64,000 bases of DNA, taken from the NCBI GenBank assembly GCA_963763115.1, contig CAVXNM010000078.1, positions 48,410 through 112,409 on the forward strand. Reading direction: 5' to 3'. Source of the stretch: CAVQCA01 sp963763115 (GTDB lineage Bacteria; Pseudomonadota; Gammaproteobacteria; UBA9214). Below are positions 16,967-29,957 of the stretch, piece by piece; the stretch's first letter is position 1, and each line of letters starts with the position of its first letter. The notes below the pieces were generated by a model. The model did no database searches, was not told where the DNA came from, and saw only the letters and a list, made by a program, of their open reading frames with translations. The position numbers and the translations under genes were made by a program.

Positions 16967-18139
16967 GTGAGCAGTGACCCCGCCACAATTCGCGACGCGA
17001 CACTCGCGCCCTATGCCGCGACAAGCGCCTGCAGCAAAGGACGCTGCCATACCGAGCCCGCGCCTGCCTACCGCGGCGAATACCAGCGCGACCGCGACCG
17101 GATTATTCACTCCGCCGCCTTCCGCCGCCTAGAATACAAAACACAGGTATTCGTCAATCATGAAGGCGATCTGTTCCGCACCCGGTTGACGCATTCCATC
17201 GAGGTCGCCCAGATTGCCCGTTCGATAGCGCGCGCGCTCAGGCTCAACGAAGACCTCACCGAGAGCATCGCCCTTGCCCATGACCTTGGCCACACACCGT
17301 TCGGCCATGCGGGCCAGGATGCGCTGAATGCCTGTATGCAGGATTTCGGCGGTTTTGAACACAATCTGCAATCACTGCGTGTAGTTGATGAACTGGAAGA
17401 GCGTTATGCCGCGTTCCCCGGATTGAACCTTACCTTCGAAAGCCGCGAAGGCATCCTCAAACACTGTTCACGCAGAAATGCCGAAACCCTTGGCGAACTG
17501 GGGCGCCGTTTTCTGGAAAAGGGGCAGCCATCGCTGGAAGCTCAGTTGACCAACCTGGCCGATGAAATCGCCTATAACAGTCATGATGTCGATGACGGCC
17601 TGCGTTCCGGACTGATCACAGTGGATGAACTGAGCGAGGTCGCGCTGTTCCGTGAACAATACGGGGAGGTGCGAATGCATTACCCGGCATTGTCACCGCG
17701 GCGCACCGTTCATGAAGTGGTGCGGCGCATCATCAACCGCCAGGTGGTTGATCTGATTGAAACCAGCAACCGCTACCTCGAGGAGACCGCTCCCGCCGAC
17801 ATCGACGTGGTACGCGAGCAGGACAAGCCGCTGATCGCCTTCAGTGGCGGCATGCATGATCAGAATCTGGAGCTCAAACGTTTCCTGCGCACCCGACTCT
17901 ACCGACACTACCGGGTACATCGGATGACGGCCAAAGCGGCGCGAACCATTACCGCCCTGTTCACCGTCTTTCATGATGACCCGCGCCTACTACCGTCGGA
18001 TGTCCAGCAGCAAGCGGCCATGAAAGAGGAGCAACACGGAAAAGACGGGCGGGCACGTGTGGTTGCAGACTATATCGCCGGCATGACGGACCGTTATGCG
18101 ATCGCGGAATACGAACGCACCTTCAATCCGGGCATATAG
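16967..18139 (+). CDS. dgt: deoxyguanosinetriphosphate triphosphohydrolase-like protein
   Basis: A 390-residue HD-domain hydrolase of the dGTPase-like family, expected to remove triphosphate from dNTPs. Metal ligands are seen in the T-H-S-I-E-V block near residue 75, the H-D pair in A-L-A-H-D-L-G-H-T-P-F-G-H near residues 104-110 and D-E-I-A-Y-N-S-H-D-V-D-D. It starts with GTG 16967, five bases after aroB. Which dNTP is the real substrate cannot be told. In Pseudomonas the position after aroB is taken by a damX-like gene (recalled gene order). Confidence 0.9.
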   Translation: MSSDPATIRDATLAPYAATSACSKGRCHTEPAPAYRGEYQRDRDRIIHSAAFRRLEYKTQVFVNHEGDLFRTRLTHSIEVAQIARSIARALRLNEDLTESIALAHDLGHTPFGHAGQDALNACMQDFGGFEHNLQSLRVVDELEERYAAFPGLNLTFESREGILKHCSRRNAETLGELGRRFLEKGQPSLEAQLTNLADEIAYNSHDVDDGLRSGLITVDELSEVALFREQYGEVRMHYPALSPRRTVHEVVRRIINRQVVDLIETSNRYLEETAPADIDVVREQDKPLIAFSGGMHDQNLELKRFLRTRLYRHYRVHRMTAKAARTITALFTVFHDDPRLLPSDVQQQAAMKEEQHGKDGRARVVADYIAGMTDRYAIAEYERTFNPGI

Positions 18140-18325
18140 ACATCGTTTCCCGTGTCCGGACACTGCCCGATAAAAAACCGATTCTGCAAGCTGACACGTT
18201 ATTCTTCAGCCATAATCACTCGAGCCCCGGTTCACGGCAGTATGGGTATGATTTGCCGGGATAAATGATCCGTTGCTGGTTGCAGCATAGTATCATAACA
18301 CCTCATTACCGAACGGCGACTCCCA

Positions 18326-18571
18326 GTGCGACTCTACATGCAAATTCCACCTCAGGGTGAGCATCCGCCGCGCTACTATCACCTACACCTGCAGGAGGAC
18401 CTGCTCGAGGGCTGGACGTTGATACGTGAGTGGGGATATCAGGGTTCCGGGGGTCGCGTCCTGCGCGAGCACTATGCGGATCGAGAAGAAGCCGAAGCGG
18501 CCCTGATCCGGGTCCGCGATGAACAGCTCAAGCGAGGCTATCTTGTCGTCTTCATGCAGTCGCAAACCTGA
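18326..18571 (+). CDS. WGR-domain small protein
   Basis: An 81-residue protein that is almost entirely one WGR-like domain: Y-Y-H-L-H-L-Q-E-D-L-L, then W-T-L-I-R-E-W-G-Y-Q-G-S-G-G-R and an acidic helix with A-E-A-A-L. WGR domains occur in PARPs and MolR-type regulators and bind nucleic acid in the PARP case; a stand-alone version has no assigned function. GTG 18326 or ATG 18338 may be the start. It sits between dgt and gltB with its own leader. Confidence 0.75.
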   Translation: MRLYMQIPPQGEHPPRYYHLHLQEDLLEGWTLIREWGYQGSGGRVLREHYADREEAEAALIRVRDEQLKRGYLVVFMQSQT

Positions 18572-18633
18572 CCGACCCGCACGTCGGCATTGCAAATACC
18601 TGTTATGACTAAGGAAAAACCCAAGGCCGCAAA

Positions 18634-18662
18634 TTGAACACCAGGTCATGCGGCGCTATACT
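18634..18662 (+). promoter_or_regulatory. sigma-70-type promoter for gltBD
   Basis: TTGAAC at 18634-18639, a 17-base spacer and TATACT at 18657-18662. It leaves a leader of about 145 bases before the gltB ATG at 18813. No T-box, riboswitch or sigma-54 element was recognised in the leader. Confidence 0.55.
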
Positions 18663-18812
18663 ACTTGGCCTTTTGGCCGCTGGTTGATGCGCTGCCGCCG
18701 TCCGCAGGCCGATACCGGATTTGAAATGTAACGCATTGTATCTGCGACTTTCTTCGCAATGGTCTCGCGAATCTGCGAACAGCTGAAAGCGCACAACCAC
18801 AGGGTATTGCCA

Positions 18813-23453
<4,641 letters not shown>

Positions 23454-23455
23454 AC

Positions 23456-24898
23456 ATGGGCAAACCCACCGGTTTCATGGAATTCGAACGGGTTGACCGC
23501 TCCTATGCCCCACCCGCCGACCGGGTGAATCATTACAGGGAGTTCATCATCCCGCTGGATGAGAAGGAGGCCAGCCGTCAGGGCGCCCGTTGCATGGACT
23601 GCGGCATACCCTTTTGTCACCAGGGCTGTCCGGTCAATAACATCATTCCGGACTGGAATGACCTAGTCTACCGGGGAGAGTGGCGTGAAGCCCTGGCGGT
23701 GCTGCACTCAACCAACAATTTCCCGGAATTCACCGGCCGCATCTGCCCGGCGCCGTGCGAGGCCGCCTGCACCCTGAACATCGATGACAAGCCGGTTACG
23801 ATCAAGACCATCGAATGCGCCATCATCGACAAGGCCTGGGAGAACAATTGGATAAGCCCGCAACCCGCCAGGCGCAGAACCGGCAAGCGCGTCGCCCTCG
23901 TCGGGTCCGGTCCGGCGGGGCTTGCCTGCGCCCAGCAGCTGGCGCGCGTCGGCCACGAGGTCGAGGTATTCGAAAAGCACGACCGCATCGGTGGATTGAT
24001 GCGCTACGGCATACCTGATTTCAAAATGGAAAAACACCACATCGACCGGCGCATCGCGCAGCTGCTTGCCGAGGGGGTAACCTTTCGCACCAACGTACAC
24101 ATCGGCGTCACTCTGCCTACCCGGAAACTGCTTGAGGAATTCGATGCGGTGGGGCTCACCGGCGGGTCAGAACAGCCGCGCGATCTGGAAGTCCCCGGCA
24201 GGGAACTCGATGGCGTGCATTTCGCAATGACCTTCCTGCCGCAGCAGAACAGGCGCAATGCCGGAGACGAGATCGATCCGGCGCAGGCAATAAGCGCTGC
24301 GGACAAACATGTCATCGTGATTGGCGGCGGCGACACCGGCTCCGACTGCATCGGCACCTCGTTCCGCCAGGGCGCACTCTCCGTGACCCAGCTAGAAATC
24401 CTCCCGCGCCCGCCGGATCAGGAAGACAAGGGTCTGACCTGGCCCGACTGGCCCAACAAGCTGCGCACTTCCAGCTCCCAGGAGGAAGGTGCCGAGCGTG
24501 AATGGGCCGTCGCCACCAAATCCATCGAGGGCAGCAACGGTGTAGTCAGCGCCATCAATTGCGTGCGGCTGAACTGGAAACGCGACGAACAGAGCCGCTG
24601 GAACATGGAGGAGATTCCGGGCAGCGAGTTTCGTCTCAAGGCCGACCTGGTGCTGCTCGCCATGGGCTTCGTCCATCCCGTGCGTGAAGGCATGCTGCAG
24701 GATCTGGGTGTGGCGTTGGATGCGCGCGGCAATGTCCAGGCTGACACCGAACGCTACCAAACATCCCTGCCCGAGGTGTTCGCCGCCGGTGACATGCGCC
24801 GCGGCCAGTCGCTGGTCGTCTGGGCCATCCGTGAGGGACGGCAATGCGCCCGGGCAATCGATGAGTTCTTAATGGGCATATCCGAGCTGCCGCGGTAG
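23456..24898 (+). CDS. gltD: glutamate synthase (NADPH) small subunit
   Basis: A 480-residue GOGAT beta subunit that passes electrons from NADPH through FAD and 4Fe-4S clusters to GltB. Cys ligands are in C-M-D-C-G-I-P-F-C-H-Q-G-C-P and C-P-A-P-C-E-A-A-C. The FAD Rossmann motif is G-S-G-P-A-G-L-A-C-A, and the NADPH motif is G-G-G-D-T-G-S-D-C. The frame is open from TTG 23450, but ATG 23456 with a GGGGGG ribosome binding region is the natural start. It is translationally close to gltB. Confidence 0.96.
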   Translation: MGKPTGFMEFERVDRSYAPPADRVNHYREFIIPLDEKEASRQGARCMDCGIPFCHQGCPVNNIIPDWNDLVYRGEWREALAVLHSTNNFPEFTGRICPAPCEAACTLNIDDKPVTIKTIECAIIDKAWENNWISPQPARRRTGKRVALVGSGPAGLACAQQLARVGHEVEVFEKHDRIGGLMRYGIPDFKMEKHHIDRRIAQLLAEGVTFRTNVHIGVTLPTRKLLEEFDAVGLTGGSEQPRDLEVPGRELDGVHFAMTFLPQQNRRNAGDEIDPAQAISAADKHVIVIGGGDTGSDCIGTSFRQGALSVTQLEILPRPPDQEDKGLTWPDWPNKLRTSSSQEEGAEREWAVATKSIEGSNGVVSAINCVRLNWKRDEQSRWNMEEIPGSEFRLKADLVLLAMGFVHPVREGMLQDLGVALDARGNVQADTERYQTSLPEVFAAGDMRRGQSLVVWAIREGRQCARAIDEFLMGISELPR

Positions 24899-24930
24899 TC
24901 GGTGGTGATAGCTGACTGACTTGATAAAAC

Positions 24931-25170
24931 TCACCGCAGAGACGCAAAGAACGCAAATTTTTAATTGATTTCGTTAAAGAATTTCACTGTGTTCTTTGCG
25001 GTGAAAATGGTGTTTATGGATGCCACTATAAATATAAACAGCGAATAACGACAACCGCGATAACGGAGAGCGGGTAGCCGTACCTATTAATGATCTATAA
25101 AGTTAATGATCTGTAAAGTCAGGTCGTATTGACCGCTTTCCCCGTCGATCTCTGCGTCTCTGCGGTGAAA
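24931..25170. repeat. inverted-terminus repeat element, copy A, abutting hemE
   Basis: The left end at 24931-24955 reads TCACCGCAGAGACGC then AAAGAACGCA; the right end at 25145-25168 is its near inverse, ending TCTGCGTCTCTGCGGTGA. An internal partial inverse copy lies at 24983-25006. A second copy with the same ends lies at 60363-60512. No coding capacity is visible, so it is a MITE- or REP-like repeat. The final GGTGA lies eight bases before the hemE ATG and looks like that gene's ribosome binding site. Confidence 0.75.
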
Positions 25171-25176
25171 CATACT

Positions 25177-26241
25177 ATGCCCAAGCTGAAAAACGACCGT
25201 TTGATCCGTGCCCTGCTACGCCAGCCGGTCGATGTCACGCCGGTCTGGATGATGCGCCAGGCGGGCCGCTACCTGCCGGAATACCGTGAAACGCGCAAGC
25301 GCGCCGGCAGTTTCATGGACCTGTGCACCAACCCGGAGCTAGCCTGCCAGGTCACCCTGCAACCGATCGACCGTTTTCCGCTCGATGCCGCCATCCTGTT
25401 CTCCGACATCCTCACCATCCCGGATGCCATGGGCCTGGGGCTTTTTTTCGAGGAAGGCGAAGGCCCGCGTTTTCACAAACCGGTGCGCACCGCGGCCGAC
25501 GTCGAGGCGCTGGGGAATCCCGACCCGGAAACGGAACTGCGTTACGTGATCGACGCCGTTCGCCTGATCCGCCGTGAACTCAACGGGCGGGTGCCGCTGA
25601 TCGGATTCTCCGGCAGCCCATGGACGCTGGCCACCTACATGGTCGAAGGCGGCTCGACCAAGAGCTTCGCACACGTCAAGGGCATGCTGTACAATGAACC
25701 AGCGCTGTTGCACCGTCTGCTGGCGAAGCTGGCGGATGCGGTTATCGACTACCTGAACGCCCAGATCGCCGCCGGCGCGCAGGTGGTCATGATCTTCGAC
25801 ACCTGGGGCGGCGTACTCACGCAGGACGACTATGCCGACTTCTCGCTGCAGTACATGCGGCGCATCGTCGCCGGTCTGATGCGGGAGCTCGACGGCAACA
25901 GGATACCGGTCATCCTGTTCACCAAGGGCGGCTGCCAGTGGCTGGAGGCGATGGCCGATACCGGTGCGGATGCCCTCGGCATCGACTGGTCTACCGATCT
26001 GGCGCTGGCGCGCCAGCGCGTCGGCGACCGAGTCGCGTTGCAGGGCAACCTGGACCCGGCCGTGCTCTACGGCTCCCCGGCCGTCATCCGCGATCGGGTC
26101 TCCGGCGTGCTGGCCCAGTTCGGCGCAGGTTCCGGGCATGTCTTCAACCTCGGGCACGGCATCAACCCGGATGTCGATCCGGAACACGCCGGCGTGCTGG
26201 TCGAGGCCGTGCATGAACTCAGCCGGCCGTACCATCAGTAA
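25177..26241 (+). CDS. hemE: uroporphyrinogen decarboxylase
   Basis: A 354-residue enzyme that removes four carboxyl groups from uroporphyrinogen III to give coproporphyrinogen III. The substrate-binding signature W-M-M-R-Q-A-G-R-Y-L is at residues 24-33, the catalytic aspartate region P-L-D-A-A-I-L-F-S-D-I follows, and G-H-V-F-N-L-G-H-G-I is near the C-terminus. The start at ATG 25177 fits the family; the open frame runs 16 codons further into the repeat, which is not family sequence. GltBD-HemE order is conserved in related bacteria. Its ribosome binding site appears to come from the repeat element. Confidence 0.97.
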   Translation: MPKLKNDRLIRALLRQPVDVTPVWMMRQAGRYLPEYRETRKRAGSFMDLCTNPELACQVTLQPIDRFPLDAAILFSDILTIPDAMGLGLFFEEGEGPRFHKPVRTAADVEALGNPDPETELRYVIDAVRLIRRELNGRVPLIGFSGSPWTLATYMVEGGSTKSFAHVKGMLYNEPALLHRLLAKLADAVIDYLNAQIAAGAQVVMIFDTWGGVLTQDDYADFSLQYMRRIVAGLMRELDGNRIPVILFTKGGCQWLEAMADTGADALGIDWSTDLALARQRVGDRVALQGNLDPAVLYGSPAVIRDRVSGVLAQFGAGSGHVFNLGHGINPDVDPEHAGVLVEAVHELSRPYHQ

Positions 26242-26472
26242 GCGCCGCAAGTCGGTAATTCCGACGTCTCTCGAATCCGGGCTTGCCATTGTTATTGGGT
26301 AACACGTTAATTCTGATTCAACTCCATAGACACCTCATGCCGGGCAAGTCCTTCCGTGACACGCTGTGAATACCCCCTGTACGCTCGACGACCGCTTACC
26401 TGTGGCCGACAGTCACGAGGCGATTTGTCCGGCATGAACTCTTGCCGGCGCAGTCCCCGGTAACATGCGGGA

Positions 26473-26943
26473 ATGCCTAACTTAACCAGACTCAAACTCG
26501 CGTGGTTTACCGTTTCGGCCATGCTGATCGCCGGCGCCGTCCTGCCCATGTTCACCTTCAGTCAGTTCTACATCTTCAACGACACATTTTCACTGGTATC
26601 AGGCATCTATTACCTGCTGGCGGAAGGCGAGCCGCTGCTTTTTATTGTCGTGTTTTCCTTCAGCATCCTGATGCCGGCCTGGAAGATGGTCCTCCTGTAC
26701 CGCCTGCTGCACGCGCAGGATGGTGACAATGCGCGGCGGCAACGGCAGCTGCATGTCCTGTCCTTTCTCGGCAAGTGGTCGATGCTCGATGTCTTCGTGG
26801 TGGCAATACTGGTGGTGACGGTGAAACTCGGGGCGATCGCCAGCATCACGGTCCATTCCGGCATCTACCTGTTCACCCTGGCGGTGCTGGCCAGCATGCT
26901 GCTGACCCACAAGATCGCCACCCTGGCCGGTACGGACCTCTGA
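26473..26943 (+). CDS. PqiA-family (paraquat-inducible protein A) membrane protein
   Basis: A 156-residue protein with four predicted membrane segments (about residues 8-28, 50-72, 95-118 and 125-148) matching the PqiA domain: K-L-A-W-F-T-V-S-A-M-L-I, P-A-W-K-M-V-L-L and K-W-S-M-L-D-V-F-V-V-A. PqiA proteins work with MCE-type PqiB in envelope lipid transport; this is a single-domain copy without pqiB nearby, so its role here is open. The ATG is preceded by GCGGGA. Confidence 0.85.
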   Translation: MPNLTRLKLAWFTVSAMLIAGAVLPMFTFSQFYIFNDTFSLVSGIYYLLAEGEPLLFIVVFSFSILMPAWKMVLLYRLLHAQDGDNARRQRQLHVLSFLGKWSMLDVFVVAILVVTVKLGAIASITVHSGIYLFTLAVLASMLLTHKIATLAGTDL

Positions 26944-26995
26944 GAACCGGGTAAATATTACCGGTACACGATCGGGACTTACCAAGTCGATATGT

Positions 26996-27134
26996 TGGGT
27001 GGGGTAGCGCTTTTTGCGTAACCCACCAGGCGTTGCACAGCAACACAATGCAATTTTTTAGTGAGTGCCTGACTTAGTGAGTGCCTGACGGTACGGCTGG
27101 CGGGTTACGGCACAAACGGCGTGCCTAACCCGCC
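26996..27134. repeat. REP-like hairpins with a 16-bp tandem duplication
   Basis: Between the convergent pqiA-like and dedA genes. Bases 27099-27134 form a near-perfect hairpin (GGCGGGTTA with TAACCCGCC, extended by GGCAC with GTGCC). Bases 26996-27026 form a related imperfect hairpin ending in TAACCCACC. Between them TTAGTGAGTGCCTGAC is repeated twice without change (27058-27073 and 27074-27089). It may act as a bidirectional transcription end. No gene is seen from 26944 to 27227. Confidence 0.6.
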
Positions 27135-27227
27135 CTACATCGTTTGAGCACACGGGTAAGCGCCATTCCATCAGGACGCCAGGGATTCCATTCACATTAA
27201 CCTCAGCGAACTGGATCATCCCCGGCA

Positions 27228-27851
27228 TCAGGGAAGGGTATCCCCCGTTGCGCGCTGCCGCCGCGAGTAATAGAACCAGACTGCCCCCGCAACCAGTAGC
27301 AGCACCACCACGATATCGACCTGGTGTGAGTACTGCTGCACCACATGCCAGTGCTCGCGCAGCTTCAACCCGCAGACCAACAGGAACGTGTTCCAGATCG
27401 AGGCTCCCGTTCCCGTGGCCACCAGAAATGGCATCAACGGCATACGCCCCGTGCCCGCCGGTATGGAAATGAAATGCCGAACGACCGGGATGAAGCGGCA
27501 GAAGAAAACCGTCCAGGTACCGCGATACTCGTGGAAAAACCGCTCGGTCCATTCCAGATCATGCGTGTTGAGCAGGAGATACTTACCGACCTTGAGCACG
27601 AACGGGCGGCCACCGTAATAGCCCATCGCATAGGAAATCGCCGAACCGGCGAGCGAGCCCAGGCTAGCGGCGAGGACCGCCGGCCAGAAACTCCATTTGC
27701 CGTCGGCGACGAGGAACCCCACGAAGGGCATCACCGCCTCGCTCGGCACCGGCGCGATCATGCTCTCCAGCGCCATCAGCAATCCGGCACCGAGATAACC
27801 GGTAGCGTCCAGTACCCGTACCGCGAGATCTGCAATCCATTCCGTGATCAT
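27228..27851 (-). CDS. DedA-family membrane protein
   Basis: A 207-residue DedA/SNARE-associated-type integral membrane protein. It has an amphipathic re-entrant start (E-S-M-I-A-P-V-P-S-E-A-V-M-P-F-V-G), G-Y-Y-G-G-R, the conserved F-F-C-R-F-I-P-V-V-R-H-F-I-S-I-P-A-G block with functionally important arginines, and a last membrane helix. DedA proteins act as undecaprenyl phosphate or phospholipid transporters/scramblases needed for envelope homeostasis. ATG 27851 has AGAGG upstream; a 14-codon upstream extension is not family-like. Confidence 0.9.
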   Translation of the reverse strand: MITEWIADLAVRVLDATGYLGAGLLMALESMIAPVPSEAVMPFVGFLVADGKWSFWPAVLAASLGSLAGSAISYAMGYYGGRPFVLKVGKYLLLNTHDLEWTERFFHEYRGTWTVFFCRFIPVVRHFISIPAGTGRMPLMPFLVATGTGASIWNTFLLVCGLKLREHWHVVQQYSHQVDIVVVLLLVAGAVWFYYSRRQRATGDTLP

Positions 27852-28004
27852 GGATACCGGCCTCTGAAAAATGGTGTGGTGTCGACGAAGCAACCCAAGC
27901 TAACCCCCAGCCGTCGGCGCGTCAACATGGTCCCGCTTGCTCCCGGAGTTCACTCGTGGGGGAATCGAACAGGGTGCCAAGCAAGAGAACTACCCGAAGG
28001 TGTG

Positions 28005-28883
28005 CTAGCCCAGCTCGGACAGCAGCCTGTCGATCATCCCCTGCGCCTGGGAAAGATACCCGCCGCCGAAGAGATTGAGGTGATTAAGAACATGGTAGAG
28101 GTTGTAGAGCGTCTTGCGCACCGCATACCCTTCGTCGAGCGGATAGGCCTCACGATAGGCGACATAGAACTCGCGTCCGAAACCGCCGAACAGTTCCGTC
28201 ATGGCGAGGTCCGCTTCGCGGTCACCGTAGTAGACGGCCGGATCGAAAATCACCGGCTCGCCTTCACGCGTGTAGGCGTAATTGCCGGACCAGAGATCAC
28301 CGTGCAGCAGGGAGGGGATCGGTCGATACTCCGCGAACAGTCGCGGAAATTCATCGAGCAGCCGTTCGCCGCGCTCGCGCAGACGCCCGCCGTGACCATG
28401 GCGTACGGCCAGATCGAGCTGGAACCGCAGGCGGTGTTCGCGCCAGAAGACCATCCAGTCCGATTCCGGCGTATTGATCTGCGGGGTGGAGCCGATGGTG
28501 TTGTCCTGCACCCAGCCGAACCGCGCCTGCGTAACCTGGTGCAGGCGCGCCAGACCTCGGCCGAGCGCTGCCGGATCGCCCCTGCCGCCAAGCGCGAGAT
28601 CCTCCAGCACTAGCCAGGCGGACTGTTCGTCGGCACCCCGGCACAGGGGCTCCGGCACCCGCAAACTGTCGCTGTCACGCAGCTCGCGCAAGCCCCGCGC
28701 CTCGGCTTCGAACATGTCTGCATGAGCGGCGCTGTTGAGCTTGACGAAATAGGTGTTACCGCTGTAGCTCAGTCGCATGGCCTGGTTGATGCATCCGCCA
28801 CCCACTGCGCCCAGCGGAGCTGCCGTGCCCTGCTCCCCGGTAGCTTGCGCGAGGCCGTCGCCAATCGCTTCCCACAGTGACAT
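28005..28883 (-). CDS. fructosamine kinase family protein
   Basis: A 292-residue protein with the aminoglycoside-phosphotransferase fold. It has the G-G-G-C-I-N-Q loop, F-V-K-L-N (ATP lysine), L-L-H-G-D-L-W-S-G-N with the catalytic aspartate, and the metal-binding F-D-P-A-V-Y-Y-G-D-R-E-A-D-L. The family phosphorylates protein-bound fructosamines or ribulosamines and so reverses glycation. ATG 28883 is preferred over GTG 28889. It stands alone between dedA and an HNH gene, on the same strand as both. Confidence 0.9.
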   Translation of the reverse strand: MSLWEAIGDGLAQATGEQGTAAPLGAVGGGCINQAMRLSYSGNTYFVKLNSAAHADMFEAEARGLRELRDSDSLRVPEPLCRGADEQSAWLVLEDLALGGRGDPAALGRGLARLHQVTQARFGWVQDNTIGSTPQINTPESDWMVFWREHRLRFQLDLAVRHGHGGRLRERGERLLDEFPRLFAEYRPIPSLLHGDLWSGNYAYTREGEPVIFDPAVYYGDREADLAMTELFGGFGREFYVAYREAYPLDEGYAVRKTLYNLYHVLNHLNLFGGGYLSQAQGMIDRLLSELG

Positions 28884-28945
28884 GCGCACTATCCCTTGTC
28901 CGTAACCCGGTTATCCCGGCTTAGTGTACCGGCAGACTGCTGTTA

Positions 28946-29548
28946 CTAGCGCGGACTCGGGCTCAGGCGCCCGTGCAGGGGACTGGTGCGGGGAAAGTGC
29001 GCGCGCAGGAACTCCATCTGGTCGGCCAGCACCCGCCGCCCCTGCAGGTAGATGAACTCGGCATGGGTCGGGGTAAACGGCACGGCCAGCAGCTGCATGG
29101 CGGCCTGCTCCGGCGTACGGCCGGCCTTGTGGTTGTTACAGCGCCGGCAGGCGGTAACGACGTTGTTCCAGATGTCCCTGCCACCCTGGATGATCGGTGT
29201 CACATGATCGCGTGACAGATCCTTCGGACGGAAGGTCTCGCCGCAGTACAGGCACAGGTGGGAATCGCGGCGGAACAGTGCCAGGTTGTTGAGCGGCGGC
29301 ACGTAGCAGTCGCGCAGCCGGTTGAGGCTGTGGTTCCTGCCGTAGGTCGCGATAATGGAATTGACTTCTATGATGCTGCGCCGGCCGGTGCGGGCATTGA
29401 TCCCACCATGGACCCGGTACAGCAGGGTGCCGCAAGTATAGGCCACCTGTTCCATATAGTACAGACGCACGGCGTTCTGGTAGCCGATCCATTCCATCGG
29501 CATACCGGAAACGTCCGTCCGCAAGACCTGATGATTCAACTCAAACAT
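28946..29548 (-). CDS. HNH endonuclease family protein
   Basis: A 200-residue protein. The C-terminal half is an HNH fold with a zinc knuckle C99-x2-C102 and C134-x2-C137, and the catalytic D114-H115 followed by N129 (R-D-H-V-T-P ... W-N-N-V-V-T-A-C-R-R-C-N). This orphan chromosomal form is widespread in bacteria; its substrate is unknown and it is not next to phage genes here. The N-terminal half has no recognised domain. ATG 29548 is the natural start. Confidence 0.85.
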   Translation of the reverse strand: MFELNHQVLRTDVSGMPMEWIGYQNAVRLYYMEQVAYTCGTLLYRVHGGINARTGRRSIIEVNSIIATYGRNHSLNRLRDCYVPPLNNLALFRRDSHLCLYCGETFRPKDLSRDHVTPIIQGGRDIWNNVVTACRRCNNHKAGRTPEQAAMQLLAVPFTPTHAEFIYLQGRRVLADQMEFLRAHFPRTSPLHGRLSPSPR

Positions 29549-29722
29549 AGCCAGACCCGTGGTGCCATGCCGTGGCCGTGTGCAATACGCAGCAGGCCAC
29601 GCTGCGTCAGTTATTTAACAGAATTGGTGGAAAAAGGCTACCCTGAAACGATGACCGTCGGCGGAGCACGCTCTGGCCAGCCCCGGACACGTGGACGACA
29701 TGCCGTCACAGCTTCACTCGGC

Positions 29723-29890
29723 TAGGAGCCTGTCCGAGTAATCTGTGCGTCGCGAGGCGAGTAGGAAATCGAGGACAGTTACGCGATCATTAGAGTAGAC
29801 ATAGAGGGTTCCATTTGACGAGAAGGATCGTGGAGATGGACCGATTGCCCGCCGCCGCAGTAGCCACAAGATTACTCGGACAGGCTCCTA
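29723..29890. mobile_element. MITE-like element, copy 1
   Basis: A 168-base noncoding element with perfect 20-base terminal inverted repeats TAGGAGCCTGTCCGAGTAAT (29723-29742 and inverse at 29871-29890). Both ends sit in CTAG, consistent with TA duplication at a CTAG target as made by IS630/Tc1-type transposases; that assignment is inference. The interior shares CGTCGCGAG and CCCGCCG...GCAGTAG with the element at 57953-58119. It lies 67 bases before the DsrL-like gene. The rest of 29549-29957 shows no gene. Confidence 0.8.
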
Positions 29891-29957
29891 GGAATGAAAC
29901 ACCGATTTCAAGTAATATGCCCGTTCAACAATAATCCTGCCGGGGTCTTGCCTGACG

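Noticed and set aside
27345..28613. A 422-codon plus-strand frame across dedA and the fructosamine kinase-like gene
   Set aside because: It covers two well-recognised minus-strand genes and has no protein features.
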